A DNA stretch of 64,000 bases. Origin: JASGKO01 sp049840595. GTDB lineage: Bacteria > Verrucomicrobiota > Verrucomicrobiia > Chthoniobacterales > Chthoniobacteraceae. The translations under genes and the position numbers were made by a program. The stretch is taken from assembly GCA_049840595.1 (NCBI GenBank), contig JASGKO010000041.1:215374-279373 (forward strand). Reading direction: 5' to 3'. The notes beneath the pieces were generated by a model. The model was not told the origin of the DNA. It made no database searches and was given only the letters and a program-made list of their open reading frames with translations. Within the stretch, counting starts at the first letter, position 1, and the number at the start of each line of letters is the position of its first letter. This document shows, piece by piece, positions 18,041 through 27,642 of the stretch.

Positions 18041-19711
18041 ATGTCGTCACACGCTCGTAACGTCCTCATCCTGCTCGCGCTCTGCCTCGTCTGTTTCTGG
18101 TTTCGGCTGGGGCGGATCGGGCTGATTGATCCCGACGAGCCGTTTTATGCCCAGACCGCCCATGAAATGATGGTGAGCGGCGACTGGCTGACGCCGCAGA
18201 TTTACGGCGGGCCGCAGTTTGAGAAGCCGGTTTTCTACTACTGGCTGGTCGCGGCCTCCTTCAAGACCTTTGGCGAAAATGAGTTTACCGGTCGGTTGCC
18301 TGCGACCTTGTTTGCGACGCTGCTGGTGTTTTTGGTCTATGCCTTCAGTGCGCGGGTTTACAGCCAGCGCACGGGATTGCTGACCGCGGTGGTGCTCGCG
18401 ACCGGGCTGGAGTTCATGCTCATGTCGCGGCTGATGCTCACCGACATCCCGCTCGCGTTTTTCCTGAGCGGATCGGTCTTCAGCGCCTGGCTGGCCTTTA
18501 CGGAGCCGGAGAAGCGCGACCGCTGGATGTTCCTGCATCTGCTCTCGATGGGGATGGCATGGCTGACCAAGGGACCGATCGGCATCCTCTTCCCGTGCTT
18601 CACGATGGCGGTCTATTTCGTTTTCCAAAAGCCGCGCCAATGGGCCTATCGCGGCAAGGGCGTGGGGCTCGGCCTGGTCGCCGCCCTGCTGGTGGGCGTG
18701 CCGTGGTATGCCTATACTTTTACGCACCATGGCGCGGAGTTTTGGAAGGAGTTTTTCTACCGCGACAATTACCTGCGGTGGTTTTATTCGGAGCATCCGT
18801 CGAACAACCATTTCTGGTATTATCCCGGGCTGCTGATCCTGGGCTCGATTCCCTGGATGCCGCTGGTGTTGCTCACGATCAAGCGGGCAATCACCGGCCT
18901 GCGCGAGAATGAACCGGCATTTTTCCAATGGTGCTGGCTCTTGAGCAATCTGGTCTTCCTGAGCGGCGCGGCGTCGAAGCTGCCTTCCTACGCCTTCTTC
19001 CTCTTCGTGCCGCTGGCGGTGATTGGCGGGCGGCATCTGGATGAAGTGCTGGAACGCGGATTCCGCGGCAACGGCGAGCGCAATCTGGTCGTCATCGCGG
19101 CATTGCTGCAAGGGCTGGTCCCGCTCGCGACGCCGTTCATCAAGGCGGCGCAGCCGTTCGTGGTGCCCGCGTATCTCCTCGGCGGCCTGCTCGTCGTGGC
19201 GCTGATCTGCCTGCTCCGGCGGGCGTTTCCGGCCTGGGTCGCTTGCACCGCCGCTGGTTCGACCGCGCTGCTGGTCGCCTCGCTCACGCTCGATGTGCAG
19301 AACGTGGAAAACCTCAGCTCCACCAAGCCGACCGCTTTGCGCATGATGCAAATGCAGCATCCTGGCGAACCGCTGATTGCCGGGAAATTCCCGGTGCGCG
19401 GGATTATCTACTACACGCAGCAGGCCAAAGAACGCGCGGCGCAGGGTCAGAAACCTGATTTCACTCCCACCGTCTTCGTGCTGGCGAGCGAGGCGCAGCC
19501 CTTTTGGGCGGCGCATCCGACGCTGAAAATCGTCCTCGGCAAAGGCGGCTTGAAGGACTTTCTGGCGACCCGACCCGATGCGCTCTGCGTGATGAGAAAA
19601 TCGGACTGGGACTCGACCTACGACACCTCGGCGGTCTTCCAGAAACAGGACTCCATGGAGCAGATCGGGGACAACATCATCGTCCGCGCCCTGCCCCGGG
19701 CGACAAACTGA
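18041..19711 (+). CDS. ArnT-like GT39 family glycosyltransferase
   Basis: A 556-residue integral membrane glycosyltransferase of the PMT/ArnT (GT-C fold) kind, which moves a sugar from an undecaprenyl-phosphate donor to lipid A or another acceptor on the periplasmic side. After helix 1 comes LIDPDEPFYAQTAHEMM, holding the acidic DE pair of the first periplasmic loop typical of the family, then the GGPQFEKPVFYYWL block. About 11-12 hydrophobic helices fill residues 10-430, with a small soluble C-terminal domain. ATG 18041 starts just before helix 1. The exact donor sugar (aminoarabinose or other) cannot be assigned. Confidence 0.82.
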   Translation: MSSHARNVLILLALCLVCFWFRLGRIGLIDPDEPFYAQTAHEMMVSGDWLTPQIYGGPQFEKPVFYYWLVAASFKTFGENEFTGRLPATLFATLLVFLVYAFSARVYSQRTGLLTAVVLATGLEFMLMSRLMLTDIPLAFFLSGSVFSAWLAFTEPEKRDRWMFLHLLSMGMAWLTKGPIGILFPCFTMAVYFVFQKPRQWAYRGKGVGLGLVAALLVGVPWYAYTFTHHGAEFWKEFFYRDNYLRWFYSEHPSNNHFWYYPGLLILGSIPWMPLVLLTIKRAITGLRENEPAFFQWCWLLSNLVFLSGAASKLPSYAFFLFVPLAVIGGRHLDEVLERGFRGNGERNLVVIAALLQGLVPLATPFIKAAQPFVVPAYLLGGLLVVALICLLRRAFPAWVACTAAGSTALLVASLTLDVQNVENLSSTKPTALRMMQMQHPGEPLIAGKFPVRGIIYYTQQAKERAAQGQKPDFTPTVFVLASEAQPFWAAHPTLKIVLGKGGLKDFLATRPDALCVMRKSDWDSTYDTSAVFQKQDSMEQIGDNIIVRALPRATN

Positions 19712-19782
19712 GCAGAAGTTTTCACCACGAAGGCACGAAGACACGAAGTTTTTAAAACGCTGCGTCTCGGCGACTCGACGGC

Positions 19783-19846
19783 GAAATTCAGTTTGCGCGA
19801 CGACGACGAGGCAGAGCCTCGCGGACCAGGGCGTTCCCAAGCTGGA
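19783..19846. repeat. 64-base direct repeat, left copy
   Basis: This stretch matches 20206-20269 with one mismatch. It contains a triple GAC run followed by GAGGCAGAGCCTCG, a small palindrome. The two copies flank the large palindrome at 19899-20179. The left copy is followed by a truncated form of the hairpin that closes the right copy. Confidence 0.75.
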
Positions 19847-19898
19847 ACGAGGGGAATATTAACCACGAAGAGCACGAAGGACACGAAGGCTGGGAAGA

Positions 19899-20179
19899 CT
19901 TTAGAGCGGTTCTCGAAAGTAATTTCCGAAAGCCCCAACGGGGCGGCATAGCCCAAGCCCGGGGCAACGCCCCGGGTCTCATCGTCTTCTTCATTTCCCA
20001 GCCCTGAAGGGGCGGTCCAAACCATGGAGCGGTTCTTACGCCCCTTCAGGGCTAAAAATCAAGGGAGGCCGGGGTCCCCGGGGCGTTGCCCCGGGCTGGA
20101 GTTAGGCCGGGCCTTCAGCCCTCAAGCCTCCGCGGCGAACCTCACTCATTCGGAAATTCCTTTCGAGAGATGCTCTAAA
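19899..20179. repeat. Nested palindromic intergenic element B
   Basis: The 660-base gap 19712-20371 holds repeats and no convincing gene. In its middle, an outer imperfect inverted repeat (19899-19929 with 20149-20179, 27 of 31 pairs) encloses two perfect concentric ones: 19955-19975 with 20077-20097 (21 bp) and 20000-20014 with 20039-20053 (15 bp), both centred near 20026. The inner arms include CCCGGGGCAACGCCCCGGG and AGCCCTGAAGGGGCG. CACGAAG units lie at 19722-19748 and 19862-19887. The whole could fold into a long rod with hairpins. It has no coding potential that I would trust. Confidence 0.8.
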
Positions 20180-20205
20180 ACTCTGCGTCTCCGCGCCTCT
20201 GCGGT

Positions 20206-20277
20206 GAAATTCAGTTTGCGCGACGACGACGAGGCAGAGCCTCGCGGACCAGGGCGCTCCCAAGCTGGAGCTTGGGA
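20206..20277. repeat. 64-base direct repeat, right copy, with hairpin
   Basis: Positions 20206-20269 are the second copy of the 19783-19846 repeat. The copy runs into a perfect inverted repeat (TCCCAAGCT, two bases, AGCTTGGGA; 20258-20277). A related hairpin with the same central CTGGAG pattern occurs at 37490-37513, so this belongs to a dispersed repeat family. Confidence 0.7.
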
Positions 20278-20333
20278 ACGAGGAGAAATCTCCCGCTCTT
20301 GGCGACTTGGCGTCTTGGCGGTGAATTTTAAAC

Positions 20334-20360
20334 CCCGCCGCGCTCGCCGCGTCCGCCGCG
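20334..20360. repeat. Three tandem 9-bp GC repeats beyond valS
   Basis: On the minus strand these read CGCGGCGGA, CGCGGCGAG and CGCGGCGGG, 11 bases past the valS stop. The block at 9123-9149 beyond another minus-strand gene differs by two bases. Confidence 0.65.
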
Positions 20361-20371
20361 GTTAAAAGAGC

Positions 20372-23246
20372 CTAGCCTCCGAGGGCCTCGCGCATCTTCG
20401 TCAGTTGCATGAGCTTTTCGGCCCAGGTGGTTTCGCGCTGCTTGTGCTCGTCGAGGACCTTGGCCGGGACTTTGGCGGTGAAGTTTTCGTCGGCGAGTTT
20501 GGCGCGGACTTTGAGGAGCTCGGCTTCCACTTTCTCGATTTCCTTCGCAAGACGCTCGCGCTCGGCGGCGACGTCGATCAAGCCTTCGAGCGGCAGGAAG
20601 AGTTCGCCAAGCGGAGTGAGGACCGTCGGCGTGCCCTTGGGCGCGGCGTAGGCTTCGAGCACGTCGAACGGCTCGGCATTGAGCAGGATGCGCAGCACCT
20701 CGGCTTCGTGCGTGGCGAGCGGCGCGTTGGGACGCAGCACGAAGCGCACGCGCTTGTTGCTCGCGATGTTGAAATCGCGGCGCAGGGCGCGGCCCAGGTT
20801 GACCACCTCGTATTTGGAGTTGGCGAACTTCTCGTCCTCCCCGGTGAGGCCGTAGTGGGCCTTGAAATCGGCGTCGAACGGCGCGGGCCAGTGCGAGAAC
20901 ATGATCGTCTCGCCGCCTTGCTTCTCCGGCAGGTCGCCGTTGAAGCCCATGCCGTGCCAGAGCTCTTCGGTGATGAAGGGCATGAACGGATGGAAGAGCC
21001 GGATGGTGTGCGCGAGGATGAAATCCATGACCGCGAGCGCATTCGCCTTCCGCGCGGCGTCCTCGGAGTTGAGCACCGCCTTCGAGGCTTCGAGATACCA
21101 GTCGCAATACTCGCTCCAGAAGAAGCGGTAGAGGGCCTGCGCGGCGTCGCTGAAACGATACTCGTCGAGCGCGGTGGAAACCTCGCGGATGGCGGCGTCG
21201 AGCCGGAGCAGGATCCACTTGTCGTCGCTGGTGAGGAGCGCGGGGTTGAGCTCGCCCTCGCTCTCGCCGCCCTGCATCTGGCGGAAGCGCGCGGCGTTCC
21301 AGAGCTTGGTGCAGAAATTGCGACCGAGCTCCACGTTCTTCTCGTCGAAGAGCACATCCGCGCCGAGCGGGGCGGAACGCATCACGCCAAAGCGCAGGGC
21401 ATCCGCGCCATACTTCGCGATGATCTCCAGCGGATCGGGCGAGTTGCCGAGCGATTTCGACATCTTGCGCCCCTGCTTGTCGCGGATGATGCCGGTGAAA
21501 TAGACATTCTTGAAGGGCAGCTCGCCCATCCACTCGTAGCCCGCCATGATCATGCGCGCGACCCAGAAGAAGATGATGTCCGGCCCGGTCACCAGGTCGG
21601 TCGTCGGGTAGAACTTGGCGAGGGTCTCCGTCTTCTCTGGCCAGCCCATCGTGGCAAACGGCCAGAGCCAGGAACTGAACCAGGTGTCGAGGACGTCGGT
21701 GTCTTGAATGAAGCCGAGGCTATCAAGAGCGTTGCCACAAGTTATTGTTGCCACTTCGATGCGAAAAACTCCATCGCCAACATGCATCAATCGTCCGTGG
21801 ACTTCCTCATCGTGGCGTGTATTAAGGTCGGCTTCAAAAGCCACCTGGGTGCGGTCTTTTTCGGACTGACCCGAAATACTGGGTTTTACACGAATCTTTT
21901 CGATCACGACATCCAAGGTCGAAGCCAAGGGAGCAAATTTGTTTCTAATTTCTTCCTCGGATAGTTCGATGCTCCACACCGGCACGCGATGCCCCCACCA
22001 GAGCTGACGCGAGATGCACCAGTCCTGAATGCCGCCGAGCCAGTGGTCATACACCTTCGCCCAGCGGTCGGGGTAAAATTTCAGATCGCCCTTTGCCACC
22101 ACCTCGCGGGATTGCTCCACGCTCGGGTATTTCAAAAACCATTGCTCGCTCAGGCGCGGCTCGATGGGCACCTGGCCGCGCTCGCTGTAGCCCACATTGT
22201 TTTGATGCGGCTCCTCCTTCACCAGCACGCCGAGATCGCGCAGATGCTCCACGGCCACTTTACGGGCCTCGAAGCGATCCAGCCCCACTAGCGATTCGCC
22301 GGCGAGTGCGTTCATGGTGCCATCGGGATTCATCACATCCACCACCGGCAACTGATGGCGCTGCCCGATTTCAAAATCCGCCTTGTCGTGCGCGGGCGTC
22401 ACTTTCAACACGCCGGTGCCGAAGGCGAAATCGACGTGCTCGTCGCCGATGATCGGAATGAGCCGTTCCGATTGCGGGAGCTGCACCGGGAGCGGGCGCA
22501 CCGCGTGCTTGCCGATGAGGTGCGCATAGCGTTCGTCCTTGGGATTCACCGCAATCGCGGTGTCGCCGGGGATCGTCTCCGGGCGCGTGGTGGCGACGGT
22601 CACGAAGGTGCCGGGCAACTCAGCGACTTCAATGTTGAAGTGATACATGATCCCGTTCTGCGGGCGCATTTCCACCTCCTCGTCGCTCACCGCGGTGAGC
22701 GAGGCCGGGCACCAGTTCACCATCCGCTTGCCGCGATAGATGAGGCCCTTCTTGTAAAGATCCACGAACACCCGCTGCACGCATTTCGAATACTCGGGGT
22801 CCATCGTGAAGCGTTCGCGCGACCAGTCGCAGGACGCGCCGAGCTTCTTGCTGCTGGATGATGATCCCGCCGTATTGCTCCTTCCACTCCCACACCTTTT
22901 CCAAAAACTTCTCGCGCCCGAGATCGTTGCGATGCTTGATCGCGCCCTGCTTCTTGAGCGTGCGCTCCACCACCGTCTGCGTCGCGATGCCGGCGTGATC
23001 GGTGCCGGGCAGCCAGAGCACTTCCTTGCCCTGCATGCGGGCGCGGCGGGCAAGGATATCCTGGATCGTATTATTGAGCACGTGGCCGAGCGTGAGCATG
23101 CCGGTGACATTCGGCGGCGGGATGACGATGGAGTACGCGGGCTTGGGGGAAGCGGGATCGGCCTTGAAAAAATCGCGCGCGAGCCAGTCGGCATACCACT
23201 TCTCTTCGATGGCTTGCGGCTCGTAGGTTTTAGGAATTTCGGACAT
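20372..23246 (-). CDS. valS: Valyl-tRNA synthetase (class I), frame broken near 22850
   Basis: Charges tRNA-Val. ATG 23246 begins MSEIPKTYEPQAIEEKWYAD. The class I HIGH-type motif is PPPNVTGMLTLGHVLNN, the editing-domain blocks include FVTVATTRPETIPGDTAIAV, and the second signature is KMSKSLGNSPDP. A coiled-coil tail (EGLIDVAAERERLAKEIEKV) ends the protein. The frame changes between GGIIIQQ and KKLGASCDWSRERFTMD; restoring two bases near 22850 gives about 958 residues. Since valS is normally essential, a sequence error is likely. Between the GHRVPVW block and DVLDTWFSSWLWPF lies an unusually long, low-GC segment (about 21715-21965), discussed as a finding. Confidence 0.93.
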
Positions 23247-23415
23247 AGGGTGAACGTCCTTACTAACCGCAAATCCCCGCCAGCGCAATGAGGCAGGCGC
23301 AGGGACGAATCGAGGGCTGATTTTCCATGCCCGGCCCACGGGAGAGGGCGGAACTATTTTATCACCCGCAACAGAGTAAAGTCGTCATCTTTCCGCGACG
23401 CAAAAGCGACCGCAA

Positions 23416-23448
23416 TGTCACCCCCGCTCTCTTTGTCCGTAACACGGG
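23416..23448 (+). promoter_or_regulatory. Shared upstream motif of PEP-CTERM genes, copy 1
   Basis: Seventy-five bases before the start of the 23491 gene stands TGTCACCCCCGC, then about ten bases containing TTTG, then GTAACA and CGGG. The same order and spacing recur at 24275-24309 before the next PEP-CTERM gene. Conservation against otherwise different upstream DNA suggests a promoter or regulator site. The factor is unknown. Confidence 0.5.
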
Positions 23449-23490
23449 TGCGCCATGGTTTGGCCAGCAACCAACCCACTCACCACCACC

Positions 23491-24168
23491 ATGAAAAAAC
23501 TACTCTTCCCGCTGGCGCTCGCGGCCTTCGGCGTGGCCAGCTCGCACGCGGCCCTCATCATCACGGAAGTCGATCCGACCGGCAGCTCCACGAGCACCTA
23601 CGCGGCCGATTGGTTCGAACTGACCAACACGGGGACCAGCGCGATCAGCCTCACCGGCTACAAGATGGACGACAACTCGAACTCCTTCTTGAGTGCGGTC
23701 TCCATGACGGGCGTAAGCAGCATCGCGGCCGGGCAGTCGGTGGTCTTCATCGAAGACAGCTCCGCCAGCAGCGACTCCGCGCTGGCCGCGGCTTTTGAAA
23801 GCGCCTGGTTCGGCTCGAACGTGCCGGCTGGTTTCACGATCGGCTTCTACGGCGGCTCGGGCGTGGGCCTGAGCTCCACCACCGATGCGGTGAACATCTT
23901 CAACGCCAGCGGCGTGCTCCAGGCGGGCGTGCAATTCGGCGCCTCGACCAGCAACGTGACCTTCGACAACTGGGTCGCCCAGATCACGAACAGCGGCTCG
24001 ACCGACGGCACCATCTCCACGCTCAGCGTGGTGGGAGTCAACGGTGCCTTCAAGGACGCGGGCAATGAAGTCGGCTCGCCCGGCGCCGTGCCCGAGCCCG
24101 GCACCTACGGCATCATTCTCTTCGGCGGAGCGATCCTGCTCTTCCGCCGCCGCCACCTGATTTCGTAA
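23491..24168 (+). CDS. PEP-CTERM protein with lamin-tail-like domain
   Basis: A 225-residue exported protein. The signal peptide (MKKLLFPLALAAFGVASSHA) is followed by ALIITEVDPTGSST, DWFELTNTGTSAISLTGYKM and AGQSVVFIEDSS. This is the strand pattern of the lamin tail domain often found on bacterial surface or nuclease proteins. The C-terminus is a PEP-CTERM tail: VPEPGTYGIILFGGA, a hydrophobic helix, then RRRH. Such tails are recognised by exosortase, which is not encoded in this window. ATG 23491 was chosen because it starts the signal peptide. A terminator follows at 24198. Confidence 0.85.
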   Translation: MKKLLFPLALAAFGVASSHAALIITEVDPTGSSTSTYAADWFELTNTGTSAISLTGYKMDDNSNSFLSAVSMTGVSSIAAGQSVVFIEDSSASSDSALAAAFESAWFGSNVPAGFTIGFYGGSGVGLSSTTDAVNIFNASGVLQAGVQFGASTSNVTFDNWVAQITNSGSTDGTISTLSVVGVNGAFKDAGNEVGSPGAVPEPGTYGIILFGGAILLFRRRHLIS

Positions 24169-24197
24169 GGCATCGGCCTCAAGCAAAAAACGATCCC

Positions 24198-24241
24198 GCC
24201 TCCTGCCCGGCCAACCCAGCCGGGTGGCAGGCGGCTTTTTT
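24198..24241 (+). terminator. Intrinsic terminator
   Basis: A GC-rich stem (GCCTCCTGCCCGGC with GCCGGGTGGCAGGCGGC, one bulge) followed directly by seven T lies 29 bases after the PEP-CTERM gene stop. Confidence 0.85.
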
Positions 24242-24274
24242 TGTCACGGGACCGAGACGGAAAAGTGACTGCTC

Positions 24275-24309
24275 TGTAACCCCCGCGCATTTGGACTGTA
24301 ACAAACGGG
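24275..24309 (+). promoter_or_regulatory. Shared upstream motif of PEP-CTERM genes, copy 2
   Basis: TGTAACCCCCGC, then TTTG within the next ten bases, then GTAACA and CGGG, 77 bases before ATG 24352. It matches the copy at 23416-23448 at most positions and at nearly the same distance from the start codon. Confidence 0.5.
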
Positions 24310-24351
24310 CCGCACAGTCATCCCCCAGTACTCAAGCCACCATATACCACC

Positions 24352-25062
24352 ATGAAACTATCCATGCTCAACCCGATCAAAGCCCTTGTGCTGACGGGCC
24401 TCGCCGGCCTGCTGCTCGCAACCACCGGCCATTCCGCCGTGCTCGAAGGCAATGTCGCCATCATTCGCGTGAACGGCAACACCGACGGCTTCTCCGTCCT
24501 CGCTCTCACCAATCTGAGTGCGGGCGATACCCTCTATTTCACCGATGCCGCCTGGCAAAACGGTGGGGGCTTCAGCGGTACGGAAGGAGCAGGCACCACG
24601 GACATCCTGACCTCCGACATCGCGGCGGGCAGCGTGTTTGACATCTCCACCTCCAGCCTCAACGCCAGCGGGGAACAGGTGTTTCTGTTCACCGGCACGA
24701 AGACCTCGCCGACGCTGGTCGCCGGCATCGACTGGGGCAACAGCGGCTGGATCACCACCGGCGCGACCGCCAGCGATACCTCCTACGCCCCGAACCAGGG
24801 CACGGGCGCGCTGACCTCCTCGCTCGACTTCCTCGCGGTGGGCACGAGCGCGGCAGCCGCAAAATATAACGGCACCTTCTCGGGCAGTGTGGACGATCTG
24901 CGCACCGCGATCAGCAACCCGGCCAACTGGGTGACCACCGCGGATACCTCCTGGACCGGGGGCAGCTTCACGGTCACGGCGGCTCCCGAGCCCGCCACCT
25001 TCGGCATCGTGCTCTTCGGCGGAGCCATCCTCTTCGTCCGCCGCCGTCACCTGCTCTCGTAA
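24352..25062 (+). CDS. PEP-CTERM secreted protein
   Basis: A 236-residue exported protein with a signal peptide (residues about 1-29, ending HSA). The body starts VLEGNVAIIRVNGNTDGFSV and contains LSAGDTLYFTDAAW and GIDWGNSGW, a beta-rich pattern seen in other PEP-CTERM proteins but without known activity. The tail is APEPATFGIVLFGGAILF then RRRHLLS, the PEP-CTERM signal, almost identical to that of the preceding gene. Surface attachment through exosortase is inferred from the family. The shared tail and upstream motif suggest that the two genes are co-regulated paralogous cargo. Confidence 0.82.
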   Translation: MKLSMLNPIKALVLTGLAGLLLATTGHSAVLEGNVAIIRVNGNTDGFSVLALTNLSAGDTLYFTDAAWQNGGGFSGTEGAGTTDILTSDIAAGSVFDISTSSLNASGEQVFLFTGTKTSPTLVAGIDWGNSGWITTGATASDTSYAPNQGTGALTSSLDFLAVGTSAAAAKYNGTFSGSVDDLRTAISNPANWVTTADTSWTGGSFTVTAAPEPATFGIVLFGGAILFVRRRHLLS

Positions 25063-25096
25063 AGTTTCCCCGCGCTGCGAAGCGCCTTTCCACCCG

Positions 25097-25122
25097 CCGC
25101 CCGGCTGAAACAGGCCGGGCGG
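25097..25122 (+). terminator. Probable hairpin terminator
   Basis: A 9-bp perfect stem (CCGCCCGGC / GCCGGGCGG) with an eight-base loop lies 34 bases after the gene stop. The T-run after it is weak (TTCCCCATTTT), so termination may be partial and the next gene could be reached by read-through. Confidence 0.5.
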
Positions 25123-25159
25123 TTCCCCATTTTCAACCGCCATCTTTTTTTATTTTTCT

Positions 25160-27554
25160 ATGACTTTCAAAACTCCGGCCATTTGCACTGCCTGTGCCCT
25201 CGTCACGCTCGCCTTTGGCAGCCTGGCCCAGGCCTCCTCTTCACGATCAGCACCGCTTCGACCACGGCCCAGACGCTGGGCAGCGGCTCGGGACAGACCG
25301 GCACGATTACCGCCGCCGGCTCGCTCACCGTGAGCGGCAGCACGGTGGCCGTCACGATCACCGGCAATAACGAAACGCTCACCAACCTGGGCTCGCTCCT
25401 CCGGAGCGGCACGGTCGCGACATCCGCGACAACACGGGCGTGACCGGGCTGGTCGTCAACAACGGCAGCAGCACGAACTCCACCGCGGTGATGCAGACGG
25501 CGGACGCGGACGTGATCCAGATGAACAAGGCCAGCGCGAGCGTGACGCTGAACAACTGGGGCACGATGACCTCGCTGAACGCCTCGGCGGGCGGCGCACA
25601 GGTCATCGATTTCAACGCGATCACCAGCGGCGCCAATATCGTAAACAACTACTCCACCGGCGTGATGCAGGCGACGGAGGCCGATGCGGTGCGCCCGGGC
25701 GTAAATGGCGTGGTGAACAACGACGGCAAGATCAAATCCACCACGACCACCGGCAGCAGCAGTGACGGCGTGGATGCGCAGGCCAACACGGGGATCACGA
25801 TTGTCAACGGCAACGCCTTCAGCGGCGAGACCGGGACCTCCACCGCCGTGATCGAAGGCGCGCGCCACGGCATCACCGGCGGCAACACCGCGACGGACAG
25901 CAGCGGCAATCCGACGGTCAACAACGGGGCCTATACGATGAGCATCACGAACAGCCTGGGCGCGACGATCCAGGGCGACAACGGCTCCGGCATCAACATT
26001 GACGGCTTGAACGCCAACGAAGTGGTGACGATCGTCAACAACGGCACGATCACCGGCAATGGCCACGACATCGGCGACGGCAGCTCGCACGACGGCGACG
26101 GCGTGGACGTGGACGGCCTGGTGAACCTCACCAACACGGGCACGATCCGCTCGATCAACGCCTACGGCGGCCCGGCGGTCAACGGCGTGCAGCCGATTGA
26201 GAACAGCGAAGGCGTGACCGTGGGTGGCGGCACGATCATCAACTCGGGCACGATCGAAGGCAGCGTGGCCAGCGGCAACACCACGGCCATCGGTCGCGGC
26301 ATCACGATTGCGGGCGTGGACAAGCTGATCACCACCAGCAATGGCGTGGTCACGGAAACGGCGAGCCCCGTCCAGGCGCCCTACGGGGCGACGACGATCA
26401 CGAACAGCGGCCTGATCAAGGGCGACAGCGATTCGGCCATCATCTTCAGCTCCGGGCTGTCGAGCGGCTTCAGCCACACGATCAACAACCAGGCGGGCGG
26501 CACGATCCAGACTGGCGCTACGGGCGCGGCGGCCATCCTCACGGCGGCCGATCCGGTGACGATCAACAACGCGGGCACGATTGACGGCTCCAGCAGCGGC
26601 CAGGCGATCACCGGCGGGGCGGCGGCGATCACGGTGAACATCACCGGCGGCTCGGCGAGCGTGCTGGGGAATATCACCGGCGGCTCGGGGACCGCGGGCA
26701 ACAGCTTCAGTGCCGATCCCGGCACGGGCAACAGCTTCACCTACAGCGGCGCGATCTCGAACTTCGACAGCGCGCAGATCAAGAGCGGCACGGTGACCTT
26801 TACCGGCGCGAGCACCTACACGGGCGCGACCACGGTGAGCGGCGGCAAGTTCCTCGTGAACGGCTCGATCACCAGCGCCACGACGGTGCAGAGCGGGGCG
26901 ACGCTCGGCGGCACGGGCACGGTGGGCGGCATCGCCATCCAGGCGGGCGGCACGCTGGCTCCGGGCGCGGGCGTGGGCATCCTCACCGGCACGACCGCTT
27001 CCATCACCGGCAGCGGCGCGACCTACAATGTAGATATCGCGGGCAGCGGCTCCACCGGCGCGACCAGCCCCCACGGCGAGAAGTACGATCAGACGGTGCT
27101 GAGCGGCACCGGCACGACGGGCGCGACCGCGCTGAGCCTCGACTCCAGCAACTCCGTGCTGCGCCTGAGCCTCTCGGGCGCGCTGCAGGCGGGTGCTTAT
27201 AACGCGAGTGGCACGAACACCAGCCTCGACAACCTGTTCCTCGTCTCGCTCAGCGATTCGACCGACCTGATCAGCGGTCACTTCGCCTTCGCGACGCTGG
27301 ACGGCACGACGCTGGTGGCGATCGACTACAGCGCCGCGAATGGACTCGGCGGCGTGAACGGCATCGGCACCTTCACCCTCGGTGGCCAGTCCTACGCGCT
27401 CAGCTACAGCGGCGATTCCGCCACCAACGCGACGAGCGGCGGCAACGACGTGGTGCTGACCGCGGTGGCCGCGCCGGAGCCCGCCTCCTGCGGCCTCATC
27501 CTCGGCGGCATGGCCTTCCTGCTCAACCTGCGCCGCAACCAGCGGAAGAGCTAA
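25160..27554 (+). CDS. PEP-CTERM beta-helix (autotransporter-repeat) protein, two frame breaks
   Basis: A surface protein of about 797 residues. ATG 25160 opens a signal peptide (MTFKTPAICTACALVTLAFG...). The frame changes near 25235 (to FTISTASTTAQTLGSG) and again near 25412 (to RDIRDNTGVTGLVVNNGSS). After that it is open to the end. Many short strands of the kind ITNSGTI and VNNGTITG repeat about every 20-30 residues, as in a right-handed beta-helix. FTGASTYTGATTVSGGKFL and GSGATLGGTGT-type blocks match the autotransporter-associated beta-strand repeat. The end APEPASCGLILGGMAFLL then RRN is a PEP-CTERM tail, so it is anchored by exosortase rather than by a beta-barrel. The breaks may be sequencing errors. 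Confidence 0.72.
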
Positions 27555-27579
27555 ATCGGGCGGGAGTCTCCTGCACAAG

Positions 27580-27616
27580 AACGCCGCCGGGAAATGCTCC
27601 CGGCGGCGTTTTTTCT
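27580..27616. terminator. Intrinsic terminator between convergent genes
   Basis: A perfect 13-bp stem (AACGCCGCCGGGA / TCCCGGCGGCGTT) with a five-base loop is followed by a T-run on the plus strand. It ends the beta-helix gene; the minus-strand FUSC gene also ends just beyond it. Confidence 0.85.
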
Positions 27617-27642
27617 TTTTTGGAAAAACCGCAGATGGTCGG

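Noticed and set aside
18041..19711. Specific call as aminoarabinose transferase ArnT
   Set aside because: Family-level features fit, but no other arn genes are nearby, so the donor sugar cannot be claimed.
23247..23415. T-box riboswitch upstream of valS
   Set aside because: I looked for the T-box antiterminator bulge (TGGNACCGCG-like) and specifier stem on the minus strand and did not see them.
25440..26900. Possible CRISPR-like or tandem DNA repeats
   Set aside because: The recurring ACGATCACC-type words are in frame and encode the repeating Asn-Gly/Thr-Ile strands of the beta-helix protein; spacing is irregular and there are no spacers.
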